Assembly (NCBI RefSeq): GCF_014805625.2
Contig: NW_023998457.1
Coordinates: 5,131,553-5,195,552 of the forward strand
DNA: 64,000 nt
From: Glossina fuscipes
Lineage: Eukaryota > Arthropoda > Insecta > Diptera > Glossinidae
Direction of reading: 5' to 3'
The notes beneath the pieces are model-generated. The model saw only the letters and a program-made list of their open reading frames with translations. It did no database searches and was not told where the DNA came from. This document shows positions 13,470 through 26,600 of this stretch, in pieces. The position numbers and the translations under genes were made by a program. How positions within the stretch are numbered: position 1 is the stretch's first letter; every line of letters starts with the position of its first letter.

Positions 13470-13650
13470 TACAGAGTATATTAAGTTTGTGCGAAAGTAT
13501 GGAATAACCAGAAGGGCTTAAGATAGATCCAACTTCTATTATACCGATCCATTCGCAATCATTCTCTAAGTCCATATAATCCAGTGTGCCTGTCTGTCTG
13601 TCTGTCCATCTTCTCGTCTGCATACATCCCCAACTAACTTAATATCTTCC
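13470..13650 (+). repeat. Family A 5' fragment
   Basis: AGTATATTAAGTTTGTGCGA, AGAAGGGCTTAAGATAGATC, TATTATACCGATCCATTCGC and a CTGTCTGTCTGTCTGTCC core, then it stops. Confidence 0.65.
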
Positions 13651-14234
13651 AATATTGGTTATATGTCTACTTTGCTGTGGCGCGGATACGAAATCGTTCA
13701 TTTTTCTGAAGGCTAGGATTTTTTGGGTTAAAGCTTAAGTTGGCTTACCTGGCTGAAGGCTGAAGTGTATCGCCTTTAAGAACCGCTCATAAAAATTTTC
13801 GTATTGCCTGAAAAAATTCAATTTCTGTCATTTAAAACGTTCCTTAAAGAATGTTTTCTAAACAAATTTTGACCCTTTCTTACAATCTCTTCTATTGGCA
13901 GGAAAAGGTATATCCAACGTCTGCCTTTTCAAAGCCGAGGTTCGGCTTTATTTATTTATTCAGGTATTCATCTCTGCCTACCAATATACATTCAGCCATG
14001 TTAGACGAGACCCTTAAGGTTAAAATGGCTTAAGTTACACAATTACAGAGAAGATCATTCAAAGCACAACAAAGTTAACAGTTTTTAATTTCGGAGTAGA
14101 CACATTTTTACTTCAAATATTTTAAGGCTTAAAGTATTAGGAAAGTGAACTTAAGTCTATCTATCGGAGAATATCGATCAGCAAAGTAAACAAAGATAAA
14201 ATAAACAGCAAGTCGAAGTAACTATGTTATCTAG

Positions 14235-14325
14235 TTACCTATAAGGCATGACACTGAGATTCGAATCCACAATTATCGACCTGGTAGTTATGAATCTATG
14301 CATTATCCAGTTGTATAATTAAAAT
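14235..14325 (-). mobile_element. tRNA-derived SINE fragment
   Basis: The complement contains GGATTCGAATCTC, a near-perfect Pol III B box, preceded at the usual distance by a degenerate tRNA-like 5' half. No clean cloverleaf can be drawn, so I call it a SINE head and not a tRNA gene. 13651-14234 shows nothing nameable. Confidence 0.55.
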
Positions 14326-14548
14326 TTGGTTTTTTTAAGCAATTTTTGAGCTAACGTTTTCTTTGCCATCGTCCCACAATTTATTACGGTTTTGTTTCTC
14401 CTAAGTCAAGCTCTGACACATTCATACATATAAAACACAGCTACAAATACTACAGGCACTCTATCAACAAGAAATACAACTCTGTATCACAGATCGATTA
14501 ATACGATGGAATTATCATTTTTCAAATTTCTTTAATTTATTTTTCCAG

Positions 14549-14671
14549 AAAGCAAAACATGTTCACCCGATGAATTCACATGTAAATCCGGTGAAGGTGA
14601 ATGTATACCTCTCGCCTGGATGTGTGATCAGAGTAAAGATTGTTCGGATGGCTCCGATGAGGCCTCATGCA
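14549..14671 (+). CDS. LpR: LpR exon: LDLa module 1 of those in the window
   Basis: The acceptor is TTTTCCAG and the donor GTAAGA, with phase 1 at both ends, the classic exchangeable LDLa exon. The 123 nt encode one complete module (residues 1-40) with six cysteines, an aromatic ligand-contact residue in LAWMCD, and the calcium-binding DCSDGSDE. The first two bases complete a codon begun in an exon not found here, so at least one exon lies 5'. This is the first exon I can recognise in the window. Confidence 0.92.
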
Positions 14672-17600
14672 GTAAGACAAAGAATAATTTGTATCAATTT
14701 AGATGAAAGCAACGTAGCTTTTTATCTATCTTTTTTTTTCTTTTTGTGTTGAACACTTTTAATCTCTATCTTAAAACACGTTAAAAATATCTAAAGAAAG
14801 CACTTTTTTGTTTTTTATACCCATCACCGAAGATACTTCTCTATTCATTTTGTCAAACCGTCTGCCGCGTCCTAAAGGAAGCTTCAGAGACCGCACAAAA
14901 TACATACATTTTTTAACCAGCACCGAAATTGCCGATTCTCGATTGAAGCATGTCCGTCTGTCCGTGTACGTAAAGTTCTTCATAAGCACTTGCCGGACCG
15001 CAAAACTGGAGCTACCGACTTGGCAGAAACATCGGAAGTTCTTGCACCCAAATTAGTAACGAAAATGGGCCATATCGGTCGTTCAACAGACCTGCAGTAC
15101 CATGTAAACTGAGATCATCTCTGCTTTTAAAATGAATTAAAAATTGTGGTTTTTGCCCATTACTCGTAAATTACAGCGGATAAGTCTACGAAAATGCCGT
15201 GGTACCTGCACAAAAGTTGAAGCAATTGATCACGCCTACCCAATATTACATATGTAACAATAATCTCATAAAGAACATACATTCTTAACAAGTTTGAAAT
15301 TCGGAATGCGCTTAAGCATGTCCGGCTATTCGTCTGTCCATCTGGCCGTCTGCTCATCTGTCCGTCTGTCCAACGCTTTAGTATCTGCGGTAAACGATCT
15401 CGCGTTTGCAAAAATTAAGATAACGGTTAAGAATATGCGAAAGATTTTAGAAATGATTCAAACTGATCAAAGGACACGCCTACAATCGTCCACGCATTTA
15501 TGTAATAAAAACAAAGAACTTCTTTGCTTTCCATGTTCTTTGCTGGTTCCTCATTACCTACAACAGATACGCGAAAAATTGGAAAAGTTGTCCATGCCCA
15601 CCCAATATTATAGGGTATGACAATTTAGTTTATCCTTTCAAGTCTTTCTTAGGATAATGGTGAGTGGTGGGTGTAGTAGATTCGGTCGCAACCGAATATA
15701 TTATTTTTTTTACTTGTTTTTTTTTTTTTCTTTTTGCTCTGTTACTTTTTGCTTTCATTTTGGTTTGACTGTAATTAAAAATCAAATCAGTGGAAAGGAG
15801 TCTAATAAAGCTTCAAATATCCGATAAACAATAGAGTTAATTAGTAGATAAGTTTTCTTTCATTTAATATTTTGTGTATTGTTAACTTTATGGTTATGGT
15901 TATGGCTACGGTTATGGTCTTTATATATCCTTCCTTCCCTTAGATTCTAATTGTTTTGTTTTGCTATCGTACATGTACATATATATATTGCTGTTTTTCA
16001 CTAATTTTACTAATGTTTTAGTTAAATGAATTTTTTTTTTTTTTTTTTAATTTGAATATTTAATTAAAACTTGTAATTATTTGCTTCCATTAAGACGATA
16101 CCTGCCGTTCTGATGAGTTTACTTGCGGTAATGGCCGTTGTATACAAAGCAGATGGAAATGCGATCATGATGATGATTGCGGTGACGGGAGCGATGAGAA
16201 AAATTGCCCGATAGTGCCGTGCAACAATCATGAATTCACTTGTGGCACTGGCGCCTGCGTACATCGTCGCTGGCGTTGTGACGGTGAAAACGACTGTTCC
16301 GATGGTTCCGATGAAGCTGTAAGTAAAAATATATTTCAATTAAAGTTATCCTTTGTAGCGACAAAACCAAGAAAAAAAATTTATTTTTTCCAAGACCGAG
16401 ATGGTGGCTGCCTGAGAGCAAAATAGACTGGGGATTTGCTACATTTTCTATTATTATTATTATTATTAATTTAGTCAGTTGTCTTAGAAAAGATATGGTG
16501 GAAATTGGCTCATAATAGTAAATTCACAAAGAGACCACGTGGATCTTCTGTGGATACTACTGCATTTAAGAATTCTCTTGAAACGGGAGCCCCGCTATGA
16601 CAAAAAAGCCTAATTCCTAATTTGTTTGTGATGAAAATTTGCTCAGGATAACAATTAAATGAAAAACATAAGTGGACCTAATTTGAACCACATAGGTCTA
16701 TTTCTTCCCACACTCCATTTAAGGTATCTCATAATATCTTCATAATTTATAGAAGCGTTTCAGCAAAAAAAATTGATGGTAAGAAATTTGAATCACATGG
16801 GCCTATTTTTCCGGACCCACACTTATATAGGCGCTATCACGAAACGCAAACTCCTGTATGGAGAGAAAATCTAAACTTCCAAAATGCGGACTTTCCCATT
16901 AAAATAATAAATGGTAGGCAATTTGGATCACATGGGTCTATTTTTTCACTTATATATATATATATATATATATCTATGTCTTTGCATAAAAACAATGTTT
17001 ATTATTTCGTGTATCATTACCAAAATGAGATGTACTAGGCGTAGTGGTGTAGGGTATGTAACGGTCGGCGTCTCCCCACTATAATGTTCTGACTTGTTTT
17101 TAAGCTAACGGTGTTGTGCGTACCAAACTGAATGACAGTCGAATATAATTTTCTTACTTTTTTAATTTCAAATTCTTGCTGCTCTTAATGCCTGCTCTTG
17201 CTTAGAAGCGTACATTTTTGCTTGGCATGCAACAATTTATTATAGCAGAGTTTCGATTTATGTCGGATTTTGTTTTTTTTTTTTTTAATGCAGGGAACAC
17301 TTTTCTTAACATAATTTTCTGATTTTTAGACTATTTTGCGTAGCAGAATAGAAATTTATTATGACCCAACGACATAAACAATAACCTAAGCAAGTTTTAA
17401 ATTAAATTCTCATAGAGAAACTATTGAAATTCTTGTTGTTGTTGTTTGCCTTTTTTCTAATCCACTACGTATAAATACAACAATATCAACAACAACAGCT
17501 GTTTTTATTTTATTTATGCCTGTCAGAGAAAGGAAGAAAACACGAGACCAAAATAAGTATTTAATTGTTTTCTTTTCTTTTTTTTCTTCTCTTTTTTCTG

Positions 17601-20600
17601 TTTTAATTTATTTTTTATATGAAAAAAAAAAAACAGAAAAAAAAACAACAAACTTTAACGTAAAAGCCATAAAACAGCATAAGCTAACCGAACTTTCCTT
17701 TTAACCGCAAAATGTAAAAAGAATGGGGAATTTATACATATTGTAATTAATCCTAAGAGCCCCACAGCAGTCAACCCTTTGTTATTATCGTTATTGTTGT
17801 TGTTGTTGTCGTGATTGTGCATACATATGAGAGAGCATGGTGGGACGCATACAATGCCATATACAATACATATATATAAGATACGACGTAAATGTGCATG
17901 TGTATATGTTGTGCAAAGTGTAACCAACAAACACACAGAACACAAGCACAGCATGAACTGAAAAACCTCATGAAAATGCTGATTGCTTAGATTACTTGCG
18001 GACTTTTGTAACCAACGATGCATTGCAAAATTGGTAGCCATGCACTCTATCTCACTTTGTTCCTCTCCCTCTCTTTCTCTCTCTCTCTCTGATCACACTT
18101 TTCTTTTTTTAATATCCACATCCCTAGTATGGGAGATGTATGTGTTTCGTCAAGACTTTTGCAACATGAACAAGTAAGCCGCCTATAGAGGGGCATAGGT
18201 CAACTTAAAATACCCTACATCATCCTACAGTCATTCAAATGTAGACTTTTCAAAACTGGGCATTATATAGCAAATAATCGAAAAAGGGGTCCGATGGGAA
18301 CCATCTTTGGTAGGATTCGTCTTTGAGCTAAAACATGTTGGTTTACCACAATTTATTGAAATGTCTCAAAAATTGTGGCCTGTAGGTTATATGCAGGAAA
18401 AAAAGAGAGACAGATAGACAGACAAGAAAACAAAATGGACAGAGGAGTACACAGACAGATGAAGAGACAAGCTTAGGCCGAGAGTGAATTTGAAACTCTC
18501 ATAAATAGTAAAAGGTTTTTTGTGCGTAGCATACATCCGCCCAAACTTAACATACTCTTCCACCACAAATGGTGTAGCGCAGAAAAAGAAATCCCCAGAG
18601 ACTTTAAAAAGTACAGGGATGAGAAGTAAAAATTCTACAGGCAGCTACACTCATCCGTCGGTCCGTCTACGCAAATGCAAATTTTCCAGAAACTGTTTAA
18701 CTTGTACAAGTGAGTTGATAACGAAAATTACCTAAGTCCAATGAAGGACAGACCTATTGAAAAACATAAGTTACGAAACTAGTTATTTTCATTACTCACC
18801 GATTGCAAGTAATTCAATGAAAAAATGTCAACTTGTATTTTACGGATGACCTAACAATCTAAAAAAGTCGAAAAAAAATGGAAAAAATCGATCATACCCA
18901 TCCAATGTTATAAAGTGGCCGAATTTCCTTTCTTGTTTTTTTTTTGTTAAGACAAAAGTATAGAGTACAAAAAGGTGTGACTTTAGTCGAATATAGTTTT
19001 CTTTCTTATTTTCCTTCGTTGCTTTGCTTTATTTAACGAGATATTTCAAAAAATTTTAAAATAAAACATTTAAGCAGCGAATGTTAGGATACCCAACATC
19101 TCGAAGGAAATGTATCAGAATTTTTTTAGTGAAGTATTAATTGAAGGCGTGTCATTTGCTCGAAAAAAAAAGTTTCGTTTAAATAAAATTTTGTATAACT
19201 TCGGTAACGTATCTTCGCTACTTGTAAACAATTTTACGCTAATATCCGGATTATTAGAATTTAACATGAAATCTCATTTCACGGGTCACGCCCACTTTCA
19301 TATCATATTTATGCATTTCAACAGCATATATATATGTTTATGTATATCAATTTTAAAAGCCTAGCCTTGCATTAAAAAGTACAGTTCAACAAAAAGACGA
19401 TTGGACGGACATACTAAGAGGCTCAAATAATTCAAGGTTAAATTTGATTGGGATCGTATAAAATTGTCTCTTGTTTTTCAATAATCAAGCAGAAAGCGAA
19501 GCGAACGAACAGGCAGAGGAGCATATACTTTAACGAGGAAGTACACGCTTGAACATGGGAATGAACAAGAAGACGCACTTAGCTGTAATCTCTTAAATAA
19601 GCCATCATATATCGAAGTTAGGCAGGAAAATGTTCTCTACAATTTTTCTTTTTACTCTTATTAAGAATGCATGGACTTTGGACTTGTTCGTATAATATCA
19701 TGGACAGACAAAAAGTCGGATTGAAAGGTGAACGTACGAATTGACAGATATAGATTGAGAATAGTGGCTAAGACCATATGTAGACCACTTCAAAATTTCT
19801 CCTTAGCTTTGGAAATTAGGTGACGCGTATCTAATATACATTCATATCCGTCTATGCTGTCCATTAGATAAGTAATCTTTCTTTTGTTTGTTGCTTTTCG
19901 AATTGTGCTCACTTCACCATTGTTACTGTTGCTATTATTTCGTAGTAATGTATGTTTGTGTGTAGCTAACGAATTGAATTTGTAACTGTTATAAAGCAAA
20001 TACAACAATAGCTGCTGCTGGTATTTGTATATTTGTATTTTGTTTTGTGCTTGGACGTACGCAGGCAGACGTCATAGCATGCGGGCATAACTAGAATGGC
20101 TTGTTAGCAATGCAGTTAACATGTCAAATATTAAACAAATGTGTATGTATTCGAAAAATATTAAAATGAATTTTTCCAGTGCCTCTTTTTCTTTCTTCCT
20201 TTATTTCTTTCCTTGTTGCTTACATCGTATCCTATCCTATGTCATTTTCCCCCTTTATTTCTCTTCTATCTCTCTTTCTAATTTTGTCTCTATCTATCTC
20301 TCTCTCTCTCTCTCTACCTCCTGTGGCCATCTAACTTCCTTGCATCTTATTCTATGTCGCTCTCTACCTTTCTTTCTCTCTCACTCTCCCCTTTATTCTG
20401 TCTTTCTTTCCCTTTCTACTTATTTATCTTTCAATCACCCCTCCACCCCCCTCCCCAGTTTATAACTACCACTACCACCACCCGCCATCTCCTTACGCCT
20501 CTGATTTCACTATCTTAAACCCAAAGGCAGTCCAATACCCCCTCTGCCCCTCCTCGAGCACTATGGTAACATAACGCAAACACCCGTATTAATCCAGCCG

Positions 20601-23600
20601 CTTAGTACAGGTAGTTCAATTGTGGAATTTGTCTAACTTTGTTTCTTCGCTCCAGGGACATTAAAGAGAAAGGGGGTTGTGTCTTTATTACATTCATTGT
20701 CATCAGTTGATTTTATTCACTTAAAATTACTTTTTACTAACATATGGCAATGATGTGGATGAAACTACGCATTCTGGATCCACATATATAGTTTAATCGA
20801 TTTATCGGTAACCCTGCTTTTGTGTTATCCCTTTCATTATCATAACCTACTCTACACTTTTCAACTGAAGAAAAACAAAAAAAGTACTAGAAAACAAAGC
20901 TGTGTGTGTATATAGGATTTAATTTTTTATCTGTTCATATATTATGGGTTAAGGCATCACCAGTCAAGTTATTAACTGCAAAAGTATTATCACTATTTAT
21001 ATCGCTCAGTTAGTATATATAAGCTTGTAACACATAAAGATATACTTCAACAAACTCATAAAAATTGAACCATCAGTAAGGGTAGCTGCGATCTTATATT
21101 TACATTTTTGAAAGCTTTACCTAGAAGAACTTAGACTTAATGATAATATTCTCTTCTCATTCAAACTTCACAATCAACAAAAGTGGCCAGAGTGTCCAAC
21201 CATAATTATAAAGAAGTAAGGACAGTATGGTGAAGCAAAACCGACCATAAGATACCCTATATCACTTCGCCTAATACAGTTATACTCACTCATTTTGGTG
21301 ATAAGACACCAAATCGTACGCCTTACTTTCATCCAATGGCATAGTTTTCACGACAGTCCACGTAGTGGAGGACGCCACAAAACATTACGTGACGTCATAT
21401 CAATTTAGGAAAATTAATTTACTTTCCAAAAATTGTATTATTTTTCAATTTCCGCCATAGAAAACTAGGAGTTTAAACTTTCTCTCCAATATAAGAGCGT
21501 GTTTTTCATGGCAATCCGTATCTATATTAGGATTCAAAAATTAGATTTATCCCATCTAAATTCCCTACCGTTAATCGCTTATGCTAAATTGCTACTATGG
21601 ACCAATTTTCCTCATAAAATACTAAAGATTAATCCCTTTATTATTCATGAGAAATCTAATAGCAGGTCCACGGGGTTCAAGCTTGGTCCACTTAATTTTT
21701 ATACCAAATTACTACCGTTTACTAATTTTCACCATAAAAAATTAACAATTACGCCGTTTTGACTTACAAGAGTTTAAATGTACCGACAATCCTTGTAGGC
21801 GATGGTGTCACGTAGTCCAAATTCGATAAAGTTGATTTCTTTGTCAATTTACGATTACGAACCAATTTTCATGCAGACGTATTGAAAATTAGGTCGTTTT
21901 ACCGCAAAAACATTCAGTTTTCAGAGAAGCAATTACATGAGAAAAGGTTCCAAACATTGCCACAGGCGATACAAAGTTTTCGCACCAATTCAGAATGCCG
22001 AAATATTATTATCCAGCGACTTTTATTAGGGGATTTTGAAATTTGCAATTTCTTTCTCTAAAACGACTGTTGGAAACGACTATATGGAAAGCAATCAAAA
22101 GCGTGGTCTGACCCGAACCATTTTCGTCATTGCGCCAAAATATGTTCTGTTTACAAAATTTCGCCAAAATATTTGGAAAACTTCAACCTTTAGGTTGAAC
22201 ACAGGGAAATAAGACAGGAAGAAGGACGGATGGACAGACGAGACCGATTTAGAAATTAATTCTGACGAGAGATCGATTTAAAAAATGATTCTGAATCAGT
22301 CAGCACAAGTGTCGTAGAGTATAAAAATAATAAAAGAAAAATCATCCCTTCTCCTTAAGACAGACGAGGAGCTTTACGCAAACAAGGCACGACACTTAAA
22401 GAATTCGTTATTGTTAACTTGTAATGCAAAAGAGCAAAAAAATGAAGAGCTTGATCGATTATAGTAATGCAAGCGGTACTTTATAAATCTACGGAATTGA
22501 TATTGGCTTGGATCTTGGTACCATATCGTATACAAACTACATATAGTTTTTATTATATAATATATTTTTTAACAGTAAAATTTTTATTTATTTCTTACAT
22601 AACAGGGTTGCTTAAATCTTACACAATCAATAAATCCTTGTTTGCGCTTGGAATTCCAATGCAAAGATCTCATTACGTGCATTAATTTGGATTGGTTATG
22701 CGACGGTGAGGCCGATTGTCCGGGTGGTGATGACGAACATCTCGCAAACTGTAAAAACAAAACTTGTCGTGACGATCAATTTCAATGTGATAATCTTTCA
22801 TGCATTGCCGGCCAATTGATCTGTAATGGTGTGGCCGATTGTGCTGACAGAAGTGATGAACGTAATTGTGGTAAGTGTTTTCGAAATATATTTCGAAATA
22901 TTTTTTTTTTTGAAAATTTCTACATGTTTTTACAATGTTTTTTGTTAATAAATGTAGATTTACACAAACAAACTGTTTGTAATGCTACTACACATTTCGA
23001 TTGTGGTGGCGGCCAATGTATACCTCTTGCCAAAGTGTGTGACAAACAAAAAGACTGCCCCGATGGTGAAGATGAACCCGCCAATAAATGTGATATTAAT
23101 GAATGCTCCATTGATAACGGTGGCTGCATGCACAAATGTATCGATCAACCGATTGGTTATCGCTGTGAATGCGAAACAGGGTAAGCCGTAATGCTAAATA
23201 TATAATGATTATCTATAAGCTTTAGATTGCGTATGTAGAGATTTTTTGCTCATAGGGCGACCATTTGTATATTTTCAAACTTCAAGTTGTTGTCATTTTT
23301 GCAACCTACGAATCTTTTAATGATATACAGGTGAAGTGACAGACAGCCAGATGGAACGGATGGATGTTGGAATATACATGTGTCTGATACATAGTTTTAT
23401 GCATTGCAAACCACATAATGAATGTCTTATCTTTTTTGCCATCAAGTTTGGTTACATGTAAGGTTCGCAATATATCGATATTATCCGATCGAGACTGTCT
23501 ATAAAAAATTTCCAAAAAATTTATTGGTTTTACAATAAGTTTTATCGACTGAGAAAGAGCATAAGGAGACAAATCCAAAAGAAGTTAAACTGTCCACTAG

Positions 23601-26600
23601 AAAGAAATTATGGATGAAATTAAGGAAGGCGAGAGGGCTAGAAGGACGATGAACTCTTTATGAAGACATTAGGCTCTTCAAGCAGCCAATAGATTGCCTA
23701 CGTAAAGACCGAACAAGCCAAGCAGCTTAAAAAGCGCCGGCAGTTCTCCAAAGGCGACATGTAAGAAACCCCCTAGGCCAACTAGTGAATAAGAGAAGCC
23801 AGAATTACTGGCAAAGTTAACATCCAAAAAGCCACAACCGCTTACAAGAGGGTGCTGAGCAACCTGTGAGTCATGGTTTTATCCAGAACTAAAGACACTA
23901 ATCTCCCTATTACAGACATATTTACACAACAAAGACTTAAAATGACTAACGGACTAGTCAGTTAACGTTTCGGACAAGCTTATTAGTAACAGGGCTCCTC
24001 TAAGCAGAATGTATTCACTCGAATCGTAACAGCTTCCGTTACCGTATCATAATCAAGGTAGTGGCGCCACCAGTCAATTTAATTTAAACTTGACCTATGA
24101 CTTCACGATGCTATTTAAAGCGAGCTAAAAGTCTCTTCATATATGAATGCAAAGTAAATGAGAATGAATGACGCTATTAAAGTATTTCTATCAGTTTATT
24201 AAAAGATATGTGGCGAAGCTTCTTGATTTTTCAGTCAAAAAACCTGCGATCAAAGTTCATTTAAGTTAACAAACTTTGCTAAGCTTATGTTCTTGATACA
24301 ACGTCGATCGAAAGCGTCGCAATAGCTGCAAAGATAACTAGACAAAAGGTATTTTAACACTCAGCAACGATACGGGTTTCTTGCTCACAACACATCTCAG
24401 CTTTTTTAAATCTCATTTCACACAAGCCTCATGAAATGAAGTTCATTCACTTATATGAACGAGACCAGTTAGGCTTTGTTTTTCGAAGAATATTTATCTT
24501 AGCTCACAAGTGACTAATAAGGCTTCCAATAGAAAGGCTTGTTTGACTAGCCATGAAAATCATGAAAACCTTGTTGCATAGTTATTATTAGCTATTAGTA
24601 TTAAGACTAAAGTCTTAAAGCACTAGTATTCCAGAGCTGTTGGCTAAAAACTGTTGTAACATCTACGTCCGGAAATCTACGTTTGCCAATGTAACAACCT
24701 ATGTCAAAGGAACCCCACGTTGGGCGCTAATTTTGTGCAACCTGCAGTATCTGTGAAGTCCTCTAGGCCTACTTAATTATTGTCTACGGACTTTATTGTT
24801 TGTACGGACATTCTTCAATGCCACTTATAGAGGATCGGAGGCTGGAGAGATTGGAGTGCATGCCATAGCTGAGCTAATTAGTTCGAGGGATGTTTTTCAA
24901 GAGCACTCCACAGACAATGGAAAAAATGCAAGAAATGCAAGTACTTTACGAATAGATGGACAAAAGCAACCTACTTTACGAAAAAGCAATATCCTTAGAC
25001 CTTGCAGGCCATTCTTCCCTCTACCCTACCTAAAGTCTCCCTCGGCCCATGATATCTATGGGAGACCCCGAAATTGGTTACAGTTTTTTTTTTGTCACGA
25101 GTAAAATTAATAAACACACTTATTACAGGGTTGTATCTGTAACAACTCTTACATTATACAACCGCATGTTACACTCCATCGCCATTGAGATTTGAATCCA
25201 CGACCATGGAACTATTAGTCGTGGTGCTTTGCCTACTCGAGAGCTTCATATCTTCATAAACATTTAGTTTTAATACAAGTCGAACGGCAAACATGTGTCA
25301 AGTATTTTTTGATACAGAGATAATAATAGTAATATAATAATAATAGTAATAGTTTGCCTTATCTAAATTCACGTTGATCAAGTGAGTCTTAGCCAAGCCA
25401 ACAACCGAAAATCGTCTTTACGGGAAAACAAAGCAATACCAAAATTTTAGAATGTCAATCCGATACGGTTAATATCCAGCGTGGCCTGAGCAGGTAGTCC
25501 TCATCCGGAAATGGTAACTGAACCAAGTCTCATTGACAGTTAGTTTCTTTTCCAAAACCGTTGCCAAATAGTCTAGTAGATAACAAGCGCTGTTATCAAG
25601 TCGGTCATACCCCAGCCAATCGGTAACCCGGTGCATCATACCTTAATTACGATTTGCCTACAGTCGGGGTGTAGTGATTATTCAAGCAGTAAAAGCATAA
25701 AACTTGCCGATGAGATGCATCTTCCCAAACTACAGCCATACTCACTCCCTGCCCTGCTTTTCCCACTACTTCAGCACTATCACCTTGTTTAACTACGTGT
25801 AAGGGATACACCCTGACTGACAAGACGGGATTAATAAGTTGATTGCCACATCAGCCACCGGCGACTAACAGTGTAAAATATGATAAAAAACTAAAAAATT
25901 TATATTGTTTCGAATAAGTTTCAATCGGTTAGCAGTGTGTGGTCGCATTGCTTCTAAGCAACGCGCATGGTCTGATGGAGACTTCCCTCAAAATTCGAGT
26001 GACACTCAATGTGCCAATCATCTTTATGACTCACAACTTATTATGGTTTCGGTTTTTATTCACTTTTTGTTTCTTTCTCTATCTCTCACTTCACGAAATT
26101 GCAATTGAATCGAAAGAAACCTGTAAACGTTTGTTTCGTTCAAATTTTTACCGTTGCTGACATCGTACGTTTAAATCTTGTGGTTCTCTCTAACTATGGA
26201 GAGGAAATTAATGCAATTTTTCAATTGTGTTTCTTTAAAAAGAAATAAAAAAGAACAACTAGCCAAAGGTAAAAGAACGTTTACGTTGTTGTGTGTCCTT
26301 GAAGGAAATCTAATTACTTGAAAATGTTCATTTAGTCACATGGGGAAAATGAAAATTCTCTTATGTCACGTGAACTTAATTGAAATTCGCCGAAATTTCT
26401 GAAACAACATGACAACACCAACAACTATACAGTATTGAATGGTTTCCGTTGTGCTTTGTCTTACAGCTACAAACTCATTAATAATCGAACGTGTATAGAT
26501 GTGAATGAATGTGCCGAAGATCCGGGTGCCTGCTCGCAAATGTGTATCAATGAAATTGGTGGCTTTAAATGCGAATGCATGGAAGGTTACATGCGAGATC

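Noticed and set aside
14235..14325. tRNA gene
   Set aside because: A good B box, but the acceptor and anticodon arms do not pair; same head recurs as a SINE.
16064..16339. Minus-strand ORF opposite the LDLa2/3 exon
   Set aside because: Antisense shadow of a conserved coding exon.
17655..18041. 128-codon minus-strand ORF
   Set aside because: Low-complexity His/Thr/Asn-rich frame from (GTT)n and CAC/CAT tracts; no splice or family support.
22642..23184. 180-codon single ORF starting from TTG
   Set aside because: It is two LpR exons plus the in-frame 87-nt intron; the TTG is an internal Leu codon of LDLa4, not a start.
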